64,000 bases of DNA. It comes from Adlercreutzia sp. ZJ141 (GTDB taxonomy: Bacteria; Actinomycetota; Coriobacteriia; Coriobacteriales; Eggerthellaceae). The notes below the pieces were generated by a model. The model worked only from the letters and a program-made list of their open reading frames with translations, searched no databases and was not told where the DNA came from. Position numbers and translations under genes: made by a program. This document shows positions 31,989-41,365 of the stretch, one piece after another; the first letter of the stretch is position 1, and every line of letters starts with the position of its first letter. The stretch lies in assembly GCF_011038965.1 (NCBI RefSeq), contig NZ_JAAKEB010000003.1, positions 92,314-156,313 on the forward strand, in the 5' to 3' direction.

Positions 31989-33794
31989 ATGGCTGCCAGA
32001 CACAACACGCCTCGCAGGTCAGCGGGCCGGCGGGGGCAATCACCTTCACGTCAGCGAGCTTCTCGCGATCGCCGCAGTCAGGCGTCGTCTGTTATGCGCT
32101 TTGAAAACGACTCGAATCGCACAGCGTGGATTCTCCTCGTGTTTGTTATTTGCGCCCTTGTGCTGGTGGGGAGGCTATTCTTCTGCAGTGTTATCCAAGC
32201 ACCCGAGTATTCAGCAATCGCCGAAGATATACGCAAGGTTGATCTGGTTGATGAGCCGAGGCGCGGTACGATCTACGACCGTAATGGAAATGTGCTCGCC
32301 ATTAGTGTCGATGCGACTACAGTGTACGCTAATCCCAGCGAGATCAAAGACATTGACGCCACAGTGGCCGCGCTTGTGGAGTGTTTGGGGGGCGACGAGG
32401 ATGCCGAAGAGGCGTACCGCGCCAGCCTGATGGGTCCAGGCATCAACTTCTCCTACGTGAAGCGCAAAGCCGATGTTAATGACGCACAAAAGCTTGAAGA
32501 AAAGAATCTTCCCGGCATCTACTTCCTCGAAGACACACGTCGCGAATATCCTTACGGCCAGGTGGCGGGGCAGATCATCGGCTGCTGCAGCATTGAAGCA
32601 GACCCGGAAGCGAACCGCGAGTACTACAAAGGACTCTGCGGCCTTGAACAGCAATACGACAGTATATTAAGCGGAACTCCGGGCAGGTACGCCGCTGAGC
32701 GTGGTGCCGACGGCACCCCCATCGCCGGGGGCGTGAAAGAAGACACGCCAGCAGTCGACGGCCAAGACATCGTCATATCTATCGACGTTGAGCTGCAGCA
32801 GGCTGCCGAAGAGCGCTTACTTGCGGGTGTAGAGCAGATGGGCGGTTCGAGTGGCACTGCGGTGGTTATGGACGGTGCTACCGGGGAGCTGTATGCGTGC
32901 GCTTCGCTTCCGCTGTTCAACCCGGCCGATCGCAGTGAGATTGAAGAGGGAGCCACGCAGCTGAAAGCCGCTAGCTACTTGTTTGAGCCCGGTTCGGTGT
33001 TTAAGACGGTTTCCATGATGAGTGCGCTCGAGTCGGGTGCGTATGGTCCCGATGATCAGGTGTTCTGTCCAGCTACCATTGAGGCTGACGGCTATCAGGT
33101 GTCCGACGCTCACGAGCGAGGGGATGCTACCTTCACCGTGCGCCAGATTCTTGACCAGTCATCGAACGTTGGCATATCGCTGATAACCGAGAAGGCTGGT
33201 TTCGACACGCTCAACGACTCCATCAGGCGCTACGGTTTCGACAAGCTCACCGGTGTTGACTATCCGGGCGAGCAGCTCGGCTATTTGCTCGACTTTGATC
33301 AATGGTCGCACATCGCTGGATGGAACATCGCGTTTGGGCAGGGGATTTCAGTCAACGCATTGCAGGTGACCCGCTTTTTCGGTGCGTTGGTCAACGAAGG
33401 CACTGCATGCACTCCGCACTTCTTGGTAAGCTTGCCGCAATCGGGTGAGCAGCCGCAATATGCCACCGAGGATATCGTCGAAAATGACGAGGCGCTGCCC
33501 ACTATTCAGAGCATGCTGCAGACGGTAGTCAGCGACGGCACGGGCAAGATGGCTGCGATCGATGGATTTGAGGTTGCTGGTAAGACCTCCACTGCCGAGA
33601 TCTACGACGAAGAGAACGGCGGCTACCGAAAGGGTGTCTACACGTTGTGCTTTTCGGGATTTCTTGCCAACTCGTCCAGTCAGTTGGTATGTTTTGTGAG
33701 TGCGAATGAGGTTCCGGGTGAGGGAACGGTGACGCATATTTTTAGGGATATAATGACCACGGCTATCGATCGATTCAACATCACGCCGGAATGA
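31989..33794 (+). CDS. ftsI: Division transpeptidase FtsI (PBP3 class)
   Basis: A 601-residue class B penicillin-binding protein. A basic N-terminal tail and one membrane helix (residues ~46-66) are followed by the dimerisation domain (RRGTIYDRNG) and the transpeptidase domain. Active-site motifs are S336-V-F-K339, S391-S-N393 and K532-T-S534. The last one is usually KTG; here it reads AGKTSTAE, a change at the third position of the motif. The other motifs and the length are normal, so activity is likely kept. It begins nine bases after ftsL. Confidence 0.93.
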   Translation: MAARHNTPRRSAGRRGQSPSRQRASRDRRSQASSVMRFENDSNRTAWILLVFVICALVLVGRLFFCSVIQAPEYSAIAEDIRKVDLVDEPRRGTIYDRNGNVLAISVDATTVYANPSEIKDIDATVAALVECLGGDEDAEEAYRASLMGPGINFSYVKRKADVNDAQKLEEKNLPGIYFLEDTRREYPYGQVAGQIIGCCSIEADPEANREYYKGLCGLEQQYDSILSGTPGRYAAERGADGTPIAGGVKEDTPAVDGQDIVISIDVELQQAAEERLLAGVEQMGGSSGTAVVMDGATGELYACASLPLFNPADRSEIEEGATQLKAASYLFEPGSVFKTVSMMSALESGAYGPDDQVFCPATIEADGYQVSDAHERGDATFTVRQILDQSSNVGISLITEKAGFDTLNDSIRRYGFDKLTGVDYPGEQLGYLLDFDQWSHIAGWNIAFGQGISVNALQVTRFFGALVNEGTACTPHFLVSLPQSGEQPQYATEDIVENDEALPTIQSMLQTVVSDGTGKMAAIDGFEVAGKTSTAEIYDEENGGYRKGVYTLCFSGFLANSSSQLVCFVSANEVPGEGTVTHIFRDIMTTAIDRFNITPE

Positions 33795-33803
33795 GGGAGC
33801 GCA

Positions 33804-34850
33804 ATGAGCAAAACTTGCGATGAGCTGTTCGAAGGAATCGGCTGCACCGTGCTCGGCGACGCGAACGACCAGGTGGAAGGCATCGCGTATGACAGTAAGC
33901 ACGTGCGTGCCGGCGATGCGTTCTTCTGCATCGTCGGGCGCAACGACGACGGTCACACGTTTGCGCAGGAAGCCATTGATGCCGGCGCACGGGTGCTTGT
34001 GGTCGAACGTGTTCCTCATTTAGCAGACTCGACGGGCGTAACTGAAATTGTTGTGGGCGACACGCGTAAGGCCTTAGGCGCTGCATCATCGACGTTTTTT
34101 GGGCACCCATCGCGCGACATGGATGTTATCGGTGTTACTGGTACGACTAGCGCATCGAAAACTGCCCGTCTCATTGGCGATGTTATGCGCATCGTTGGTA
34201 AGCGTAGCGGTGTTGCAAGCCCCGAAGGTGTGATCATCGCCGGAGTGTGCGAGCCTTCGCTTCCCGCTATGCCTGACTCGCCTTTGGTGCAGGATCTGCT
34301 GGCCCGTATGCGTGATGCGCATGTTGACGTGGCAGCGCTTGCGGTTGACAGTTGTGCACTTGAATTCGACAAGGCGTGGGGCACTACATTCGCCGTTACC
34401 GTCTTTACCGATCTCGCACAGGCTGGCATTGGAAACCATCCCACGTACGAGTCGTATTTTGAGGCAACTTCTCGCCTGTTTTCTAAGGACTATCCGGCAC
34501 GTCGCGTCATCTGTATCGACCATGCTGCTGGCGCAGAACTGCTACGTCGTTGCGCTGGTGCGGAAGATGATGTGTTGACCACGGGGTTTGATTCTGCTGC
34601 ACAGGTTCATCTGGTGCGCGCCGACATCAGCTGTGACAATCCGCTGGTTGTCATCGACGTGCGCGGTATGCGTTTTGAGATTGCTTATCCGGTTAATGAC
34701 GAATCCGACGTGTACGCACTGCTTTCTGCCTTCGCGGCGGTCATGCAGCTGGGGTGCGCTCCGCATGATGTTGCCGCGGCCTTCGAGGTGCTGGCGCGTG
34801 AAGCCGCCGGCCGCACTGGTGGCGTTGCCACAGACAACGACGAGGAATAG
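33804..34850 (+). CDS. MurE-like protein lacking ligase motifs (probable pseudoenzyme)
   Basis: It occupies the murE slot between ftsI and murF but has 348 residues against ~490 in MurE. The N-terminal UMAG-binding domain is recognisable (VEGIAYDSKHVRAGDAFFC, DDGHTFAQEAIDAGARVLVV, residues 24-67). In the central domain the ATP loop GTNGKTT reads GTTSASKTA (113-121); the substrate block with SSHAL reads VDSCALEF (181-188); the DHLDYHG block reads AQAGIGNHP (205-213). The C-terminal ligase domain, with the DNPR motif, is absent; the frame ends at a normal stop just after the central domain. The gene is intact, has GAGGGAG before its ATG and is tightly spaced, so it is maintained. It is probably non-catalytic, with a structural or regulatory role; MurE activity must come from elsewhere. 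Confidence 0.8.
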   Translation: MSKTCDELFEGIGCTVLGDANDQVEGIAYDSKHVRAGDAFFCIVGRNDDGHTFAQEAIDAGARVLVVERVPHLADSTGVTEIVVGDTRKALGAASSTFFGHPSRDMDVIGVTGTTSASKTARLIGDVMRIVGKRSGVASPEGVIIAGVCEPSLPAMPDSPLVQDLLARMRDAHVDVAALAVDSCALEFDKAWGTTFAVTVFTDLAQAGIGNHPTYESYFEATSRLFSKDYPARRVICIDHAAGAELLRRCAGAEDDVLTTGFDSAAQVHLVRADISCDNPLVVIDVRGMRFEIAYPVNDESDVYALLSAFAAVMQLGCAPHDVAAAFEVLAREAAGRTGGVATDNDEE

Positions 34851-34860
34851 GAGACGGCTC

Positions 34861-36354
34861 ATGCGCTTGAACGTCAAACAGATTGCCGCATGCACAGGAG
34901 GCTCCTTCGTTGTTGATCCTGCAGACGCTTCCGCACTGATAACGGGACTTACGTGGGATTCCCGCACCGTGTGTAAGGGTGATGTATATGTTGCGTTGCC
35001 CGGTGAGCGGGTAGATGGCCACGAATTCATCGCGCCGGCGCTTTCTGCCGGCGCTTCCGCCGTCTTAACCATGCAGGTGATCGACGCTGAGGTGACCCGT
35101 GCCGCGCAAGAGGCAGGTGCGGCTATCATTGAGGTTCCCGACACCGCGCATGCCATTACTGATCTGGCGCGGGAATGGCGGCGGCATCTGAAAGGTCGCG
35201 TTATCGGTGTTACCGGATCGGTGGGTAAAACCACAACAAAGAATCTCATTCGCGACGTTTTGTCGCGTGCTTTCACCACAACGGCAACAGCGGGCAACCA
35301 GAACAACGAACTCGGTGTTCCCAAAACCATCCTGTCGGCTGAGGCCGACACCCAAATGGTAGTCGTGGAAATGGGAATGTGCGATCGCGGCGAGATCGCC
35401 GAGCTGTGCTCGTTCGTGCGCCCTGATTGGGGTGTTATTACTACCGTCGGCGAAAGCCATATCGAGATCTTGGGCAGTCGCGAAAACATCGCGCGCGCAA
35501 AAACAGAGCTCTTCGAGGCGCTTCCCGAAGGGTGTGGTCGGGCGTTCATGAATGCCGCATGTGACTTCGCCGACTTCATTGTTGAAGAGTCTCATCTGGA
35601 ATCGCGCAGGGTACTGCATGTTTCGTTTGACGGGTCAAAACTCGCGCGCGACCGTCGCAATGCCGCTTCTCCGTTGGACGGCCCCGCAGTTTGGGCGGAA
35701 GATGTGGTACTTGACGAGATGGGGCGTGCTCATTTCCGCATGCATGCGTCGGGCTTCGGCGTTCCCGGTGTGCATGGGGCGCCCGCCGATGAGTCGGTTG
35801 CATGCGTGCTTAATGTGCGCGGTGCTCATAACGTGAGCAACGCTTGCGCTGCGGCGGCGGTGGGGCTTGCCGCAGGTATGAGTCTCGCCGACATCGCAGA
35901 CGCACTGTCGCAGGCGCGTCCTGAGGCGGGTCGCCAGGAACTGATTGCTGCGCCAGGTGGATTTACGGTAATCAATGATGCATACAACGCAAGCCCCGAT
36001 TCTATGCAAGCTTCGCTTTCCATGTTCTGCTCGCTGTCCGTTTCCGGCCACCGCATAGCGGTATTGGGAAATATGGGTGAGTTGGGGCAGTTCGCGCGTG
36101 ATGGGCATGAGCGAGTGGGCCGTTTTGTAGCTGAGCTGCCTGTTGACCGTATGATCTGCGTTGGTGAGCTTGCCAGTGTTTTGGCCGACGCCGCTGAAAC
36201 GGCAGGTATGGATGCACGTTGCATCTGTCGTGTGCGTACAGTTGACGAAGCGCTCGCTGAGGTGCGCGCGTACGTGCGGCCGGGCGATGCAGTGCTGGTG
36301 AAAGCTTCGCACTTTATGGAACTCACGCGTGTGGTTAAAGGGTTGGTTGACTAA
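34861..36354 (+). CDS. murF: UDP-MurNAc-tripeptide-D-Ala-D-Ala ligase
   Basis: Adds D-Ala-D-Ala to complete the UDP-MurNAc-pentapeptide in the cytoplasm. The ATP loop GVTGSVGKTTTKNLI is intact (residues ~115-130), as are the block EMGMCDRGEIAEL and the C-terminal domain entry NDAYNASPDSMQASL. 497 residues. The ATG at 34861 has GGAG upstream. Its intact motifs contrast with the degenerate MurE-like gene just before it. It overlaps mraY by one base (TAATG). Confidence 0.96.
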   Translation: MRLNVKQIAACTGGSFVVDPADASALITGLTWDSRTVCKGDVYVALPGERVDGHEFIAPALSAGASAVLTMQVIDAEVTRAAQEAGAAIIEVPDTAHAITDLAREWRRHLKGRVIGVTGSVGKTTTKNLIRDVLSRAFTTTATAGNQNNELGVPKTILSAEADTQMVVVEMGMCDRGEIAELCSFVRPDWGVITTVGESHIEILGSRENIARAKTELFEALPEGCGRAFMNAACDFADFIVEESHLESRRVLHVSFDGSKLARDRRNAASPLDGPAVWAEDVVLDEMGRAHFRMHASGFGVPGVHGAPADESVACVLNVRGAHNVSNACAAAAVGLAAGMSLADIADALSQARPEAGRQELIAAPGGFTVINDAYNASPDSMQASLSMFCSLSVSGHRIAVLGNMGELGQFARDGHERVGRFVAELPVDRMICVGELASVLADAAETAGMDARCICRVRTVDEALAEVRAYVRPGDAVLVKASHFMELTRVVKGLVD

Positions 36355-37391
36355 TGTTCTCGTATTTCGCTCAATATCCAACATTTCTGGTGTTTCTGGG
36401 GTTCATCGTGGCGCTGGCGGTGACCGTGGTGCTTACGCCTCTGTGGATTCGTTTCTTGAAATCGAGCCATATTGGGCAGCAGGTGCGTGCAGAAGGCCCC
36501 GAAAGCCACTTGGTGAAGCAGGGCACTCCCACCATGGGCGGCGTCATTATGCTCGTGGGTGTTATTGTGGCGGTGCTTTTGGTTAATTCTCCCTTGCCGC
36601 AGACGTACATGCTGCTTGCGGCTACGGTGCTTACGGGGGTTCTTGGCCTTATCGATGACGCTTCAAAGGTAGTGAAGGAGCGTTCGCTGGGCTTGACGCC
36701 GAAGGCGAAGCTTGTGGGGCAATTTGTTATCGCGACGGCGTTTGTGCTGGTTGTCGTTAACTTCCTTGGCATCGCGCCTACAGTTGAAATCCCGTTTGTT
36801 GCAACCATCGACTTAGGTGTGTTGAGCACACATGTTGGCGACTTCGTTATTCCGTGGCTGTATGTAGTGCTCGTTGACATTCTGCTCGTTGGCATGTGTA
36901 ATGCCGTGAACCTCACTGACGGACTCGACGGCTTGGCGGCGGGTACGGTCATGATCGTCATGGTGGTCATGGCTGGCATTGCCTACCGCGCGAGTATGCT
37001 TTCGCCGGCAATCTTTGCCGCCGCGCTTGCTGGTGCGTGCGTTGGCTTTTTGTGGTTCAATGCATTTCCCGCCGAAATCTTTATGGGCGACACTGGTTCG
37101 CTTGCGCTCGGTATGGCGCTTGGCTGCCTTGCCGTACTTACGAAAACCGAGTTTCTTGTTATCGTCATCGGTGGCTTGTTTGTTGCCGAGGCGCTGTCCG
37201 TGATGCTTCAGGTGTTCTACTACAAGCGAACGAAGAAGCGCATCTTCCTCATGGCACCGCTGCACCATCACTTCGAGAAGAAGGGGTGGAGCGAAACGAA
37301 GGTGGTCGTGCGGTTCTGGATCGTATCGGGTGCGTTTGCTGCTGTGGGCTTTGTTATCTACTTCTCTGAGACGCTCGTCTCGATGGTGTAA
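36354..37391 (+). CDS. mraY: Phospho-MurNAc-pentapeptide translocase
   Basis: Membrane enzyme making lipid I. 345 residues with ten membrane segments. Signatures: GTPTMGGVIMLVG, LIDDASKVVKERSLGLTPKAK (with the DD pair), NLTDGLDGLAAG and HHHFEKKGWSE near the end. Start in the TAATG overlap with murF. Confidence 0.97.
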   Translation: MFSYFAQYPTFLVFLGFIVALAVTVVLTPLWIRFLKSSHIGQQVRAEGPESHLVKQGTPTMGGVIMLVGVIVAVLLVNSPLPQTYMLLAATVLTGVLGLIDDASKVVKERSLGLTPKAKLVGQFVIATAFVLVVVNFLGIAPTVEIPFVATIDLGVLSTHVGDFVIPWLYVVLVDILLVGMCNAVNLTDGLDGLAAGTVMIVMVVMAGIAYRASMLSPAIFAAALAGACVGFLWFNAFPAEIFMGDTGSLALGMALGCLAVLTKTEFLVIVIGGLFVAEALSVMLQVFYYKRTKKRIFLMAPLHHHFEKKGWSETKVVVRFWIVSGAFAAVGFVIYFSETLVSMV

Positions 37392-37402
37392 GGGGGTTCG
37401 CT

Positions 37403-38929
37403 ATGCATATGCTAGAGGGGCGCAAGCGTGCGCCCGAGCGTATCGATTGTGTTTTGGTGCTTGGATTAGGAAAGAGTGGCCGCGCGGCTGTTGAATACTG
37501 TCTGGGGCTTTTGGGCACGCGTATTGGATGTGTGGCAATTGCGGCGGGCGAAGAGAACGAGTCATCCCGTGCGTTTGCTGAGGCTGCGCGCGAGCGGGGT
37601 GCACTTATTGCTTTTGGTGACGACGGTCCGGTCGCGCTTGCTGCGATGCGTGGTGCGCGTGAGGAGGTATCTGATCGCGCGCCTGTGTTCGACGTTTGTA
37701 TCGCGAGTCCAGGGATATCACAGTTCAGCTACTTGTATCAGTCGGCGTCGCGCTTGTCAGTCGAGGTGATCAGCGAGGTTGAGTTCGCGTGGCGCGAGAG
37801 TGCAGCTTCGTCTCGTTGGGTAGCCGTTACCGGTACGAACGGCAAGACCACCGTCACTTCGCTGATTACTCACGTGCTAAAGACCGCAGGGTTTCATGCG
37901 ATGGCGGTGGGCAATATCGGCGATACGTGTATCGGCGCGCTCGCCGCTGGTGGTGCCGAGGTCTACGTTGCAGAAATGTCATCGTATCAGCTTGCGAGCT
38001 TGTGTGCCTTTGCTCCTAATGCGGCGGTTATCTTAAACATCACACCCGATCATTTGCGCTGGCACCGGTCGTTTGAGGCATACCGCGATGCAAAGCTAAA
38101 GCTTCTCGATAATCTGGCAAGCGTGCCGGGTTCGGTCGTTGCGCTTGATGCTACCAACGACGTGGTGCGCGAGAAGGTGCGTGAGCTGCATGCCGCCGAA
38201 GGGCACCCGCGCGCTATCGACTACGTGCCACTAGGCACAGCCGACGGCATTGGTGGCGACATGCGCACGCGTTGCGGTAGTCGTAACGCCGCATTTTTGT
38301 CGGATGCCGGCATAGTGACCGTTGCGCTTCATGGGGAAGAACATAAGCTGCTTGGCGTCTCCGATCTGCTCATCAAGGGCGCACACAACGTAAGCAACGC
38401 GTTGGCTGCAGGCGTGGTGGCTGTGTCGCTGGGTGTTGACGATGATGCTATCGCGCAAGGGTTGCGCACGTTTGCGCCGCTTGAGCACCGCATTGAACCC
38501 TGCGGATCGGTGCGGGGAGCAGTGTGTTACAACGATTCAAAGGCGACCAATGTTGACGCAACACTCAAGGCGCTCGAGTCGTTTCCTGAGACTCGTCCGC
38601 TGGTCATGCTCGGTGGCGATGACAAGGGTACCGATTTAGGTCCGCTTGTTGCGGCAGCGCACGCACATGCGCGTGGCGTCGTGTGCTACGGCGATGCAGG
38701 TAAACGTTTCCGTCAGGCGTTCGAAGATGCGAGTGTGGCAGCTCCAGCCGATTTTTCGTTGCTTTCCGCCGAACATATGGAGCAGGCTTTCGACGCACTT
38801 GTCGCCATTGCGCGCGAAGGCGACGTGATCTTGCTGTCGCCAGCGTGTGCATCGTTTGACGAGTTCTCGAGCTTTGAAGAGCGTGGCCGTGTGTTTAAGG
38901 CGCTTGTGGCTACGCGCGGCGAGGCGTAG
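37403..38929 (+). CDS. murD: UDP-MurNAc-L-alanine-D-glutamate ligase
   Basis: Adds D-Glu to UDP-MurNAc-L-Ala. 508 residues, a little long. N-terminal Rossmann-like domain (VLVLGLGKSGRAAVEY), ATP loop VTGTNGKTTVTSLI, NITPDHLRWH with the DHL motif intact, and the C-terminal YNDSKATNVDATLKALES. Start ATG 37403 with AAGGGGG upstream. Confidence 0.96.
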   Translation: MHMLEGRKRAPERIDCVLVLGLGKSGRAAVEYCLGLLGTRIGCVAIAAGEENESSRAFAEAARERGALIAFGDDGPVALAAMRGAREEVSDRAPVFDVCIASPGISQFSYLYQSASRLSVEVISEVEFAWRESAASSRWVAVTGTNGKTTVTSLITHVLKTAGFHAMAVGNIGDTCIGALAAGGAEVYVAEMSSYQLASLCAFAPNAAVILNITPDHLRWHRSFEAYRDAKLKLLDNLASVPGSVVALDATNDVVREKVRELHAAEGHPRAIDYVPLGTADGIGGDMRTRCGSRNAAFLSDAGIVTVALHGEEHKLLGVSDLLIKGAHNVSNALAAGVVAVSLGVDDDAIAQGLRTFAPLEHRIEPCGSVRGAVCYNDSKATNVDATLKALESFPETRPLVMLGGDDKGTDLGPLVAAAHAHARGVVCYGDAGKRFRQAFEDASVAAPADFSLLSAEHMEQAFDALVAIAREGDVILLSPACASFDEFSSFEERGRVFKALVATRGEA

Positions 38930-38936
38930 GATTTCC

Positions 38937-40199
38937 ATGTCTGACCCTCATAACAACACTGGGCTTTTGGGCTCACCCCAAGGCGCGCGCATCGCGCTGC
39001 TCATCATTACGCTCGCGCTGGTGCTCATGGGTACGGTGATGGTGTACTCCGCTGGTTCGATTGAGGCGCTCTCCGAGGGGGCAAGTCCCGAATCGTATCT
39101 CATAAAACATGCCGCTTATGGATGTATCGGCATCGTTTGCGGTGTGGTCGTGTGGAAGGTTATCCCGTACGCTGCATGGCGTGGTCCGCTGTTGTGGGGC
39201 GTGTGGGCTGCAGCAATTGTCATGCTTGTGCTTACGTCGGTGATGGGCATTGTTGGCTTAGGGGCGCAACGGTGGCTTGTGCTCGGCCCCATTAGCTTGC
39301 AACCTTCGGAGTTTGCCAAAATTGCGCTCGTGATGATGACGGTACACCAGTTCGCACTGCTGCGTGAAGGTCAAAGCAGCGGGCGCGATTTCTTGGTGCG
39401 CGTGGGTGTACTCGTGCTCATACCGCTGCTGTTTTTGTACAAAACGCAGTCTGACTTGGGTACGACGGCAATCATTGCCGTTGGTATTTTGGCGGTCATG
39501 TGGCTTGGTGAAGTTCCGAAGAAGTGGATTGCCATCATCTGCGGGGCGTTGGTAGTGTTCGTGATTATCGCCATTTTTGGTACGGGGTATCGCTCCGATC
39601 GCATGGTCTACCTTCACCCGTGGGATGACGGCGAGGATGGCTACGGCAAGGGACTGCAGATCATTCGGTCGTACTGCTCGCTTGCCGATGGAGGGCTATT
39701 CGGCGTAGGGTTGGGAAACTCGCGCGGGAAGTACTCGTTTCTGCCTGAGTCGGAAACCGACTTCATTTTCGCCATTGTCGTTGAGGAACTGGGCATGCTT
39801 GGTGGCATTGTGATCATTGGGTTGTTCGTGGGAATGCTCTTCGCAGGCATTGCTATTGCACGCCAGTCGAGCGATTCGTTCGGAACTATGCTGGCGGGCA
39901 GCTTGACGTCGATGATCGTCTTTCAGGCGTTTCTGAATATCAGCTGCGTGATTGGCATACTGCCGACTACGGGCAAGCCGTTGCCGTTCGTGTCTTCAGG
40001 TGGTTCGTCGCTTATTGCGAGCTTGATCATGGTTGGGCTCGTGCTTGCGGTGTCTGAAGGCGCGGGCACATCCGATGTATATGAGCGCCGTCGCGCGAAT
40101 CTGCGCGTTGTTCGGGCGGTGCCTGATAGCGACTCGGCACAGCGTATGCGTTCGCGGCGGTCGGAATCGCGTTCAATGCGAGGAAAGGGCAGGAGGTAG
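38937..40199 (+). CDS. ftsW: Division glycosyltransferase FtsW
   Basis: SEDS-family membrane polymerase for septal peptidoglycan. 420 residues with about ten membrane segments. Signatures: GAQRWLVLGPISLQPSEFAKIA, KTQSDLGTTAII (with the catalytic-region Asp), PESETDFIFAIVVEELG and PFVSSGGSSLIA. ATG at 38937 follows murD by seven bases; a longer upstream frame inside murD is rejected. The basic C-terminal tail (RSRRSESRSMRGKGRR) is cytoplasmic. Confidence 0.96.
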   Translation: MSDPHNNTGLLGSPQGARIALLIITLALVLMGTVMVYSAGSIEALSEGASPESYLIKHAAYGCIGIVCGVVVWKVIPYAAWRGPLLWGVWAAAIVMLVLTSVMGIVGLGAQRWLVLGPISLQPSEFAKIALVMMTVHQFALLREGQSSGRDFLVRVGVLVLIPLLFLYKTQSDLGTTAIIAVGILAVMWLGEVPKKWIAIICGALVVFVIIAIFGTGYRSDRMVYLHPWDDGEDGYGKGLQIIRSYCSLADGGLFGVGLGNSRGKYSFLPESETDFIFAIVVEELGMLGGIVIIGLFVGMLFAGIAIARQSSDSFGTMLAGSLTSMIVFQAFLNISCVIGILPTTGKPLPFVSSGGSSLIASLIMVGLVLAVSEGAGTSDVYERRRANLRVVRAVPDSDSAQRMRSRRSESRSMRGKGRR

Positions 40200-40202
40200 C
40201 GC

Positions 40203-41324
40203 ATGCGTATTGTGTTGTCGGGCGGTGGTACTGCTGGTCACATCAATCCGGCGCTCGCTGTGGCCGATACGCTGAGACAGCGCGGCTGCGAGGTGCTCTA
40301 TGCGGGCACGCCGACGGGCGTTGAGGCACGGCTCGTGCAGCAGGCCGACATCCCGTTTACCGGGTTTGAAGCGTCGGGCTTTGATCGCAGTCGACCATGG
40401 ACTCTTCCCGCTTCGGTAGCGAAGCTACTTGCGAGTTCGCGGCAGGCAGCGGCGTGGTTTTCCGAGGTGAAGCCCGATGCGGTGGTGTGCTTTGGCGGTT
40501 ACGTGTGCATACCGGTGGGCCGCGCTGCATGCAAGCGGGGCGTGCCTGTGGTCGTACATGAGCAAAACTCCGTCATGGGTATGGCGAACGCCTATTTAGC
40601 CCGCCGTGCCGCGCGCGTGTGTCTCACGTATGAGCACGCGGCTAAAGGTTTGGAATCGTTGCCAGAAGGTGTGGTGAGTGTGACGGGCAACCCGGTGCGC
40701 GCAAGCGTGTTCGCCGCCACTCGTGCCGAAAGCCGTGAGCAGTTGGGCGTAGCCCCCGATGCGCTGCTTTTGTTGGTTACGGGCGGCAGCTTGGGCGCGC
40801 GTCATCTGAATCAAGCCGTCATCGGCATGAAAGACGAGTTGCTCGCTCGTTCTAACGTGCAGGTCATCCACGTTGCGGGCAAGCGAGACTTCGAGCGCAC
40901 GCGTGCCGAGCTTGCGCTTACGCCTGATGAAGCGCGCCGCTGGCAGATTGTCGACTACACCGATCGCATGGGGCAGTGTATGGCAGCAGCTGATGTGATT
41001 GTATCGCGCGCCGGCGCGTCCACGCTGGCCGAGGTGTCGGCGCGTGCGCTGCCTGCGCTGCTGGTTCCCTTCCCGTACGCCACGGCCGACCATCAGACAG
41101 TCAACGCGCAATCGTGTGTTGATGCAGGTGCTGCGTTCATGGTGTCTGACGATCAAGTCGAAGGGTCGGTGTTTCGCGATCAGCTGTGTGCGTTGTTGGA
41201 CGACGCATCGTTGCGTGAGCGCATGCGTGAGGCCGCCCGCGCTCAAAAGACCCAGGATGCTGCAGGGTTGGTGGCCGATGCGGTAATGGAGGCTGCACGC
41301 GATAATTCCCGCGTGTGCCGTTAA
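40203..41324 (+). CDS. murG: Lipid II synthase (undecaprenyl-PP-MurNAc-pentapeptide GlcNAc transferase)
   Basis: Peripheral GT-B glycosyltransferase making lipid II. Signatures: SGGGTAGHINPALAVAD at the N-terminus, GFGGYVCIP-type block (CFGGYVCIPVG), HEQNSVMG, TGGSLGARHLN, and SRAGASTLAEVSA in the UDP-GlcNAc site. 373 residues; AGGAGG before the ATG. Confidence 0.97.
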   Translation: MRIVLSGGGTAGHINPALAVADTLRQRGCEVLYAGTPTGVEARLVQQADIPFTGFEASGFDRSRPWTLPASVAKLLASSRQAAAWFSEVKPDAVVCFGGYVCIPVGRAACKRGVPVVVHEQNSVMGMANAYLARRAARVCLTYEHAAKGLESLPEGVVSVTGNPVRASVFAATRAESREQLGVAPDALLLLVTGGSLGARHLNQAVIGMKDELLARSNVQVIHVAGKRDFERTRAELALTPDEARRWQIVDYTDRMGQCMAAADVIVSRAGASTLAEVSARALPALLVPFPYATADHQTVNAQSCVDAGAAFMVSDDQVEGSVFRDQLCALLDDASLRERMREAARAQKTQDAAGLVADAVMEAARDNSRVCR

Positions 41325-41365
41325 TGAGGTACAATTCGGCTCTGTTTGCGAGAAGAGAGACATAT

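Noticed and set aside
34542..35579. A 345-codon minus-strand frame across murF
   Set aside because: Antisense to intact MurF motifs; no domain seen.
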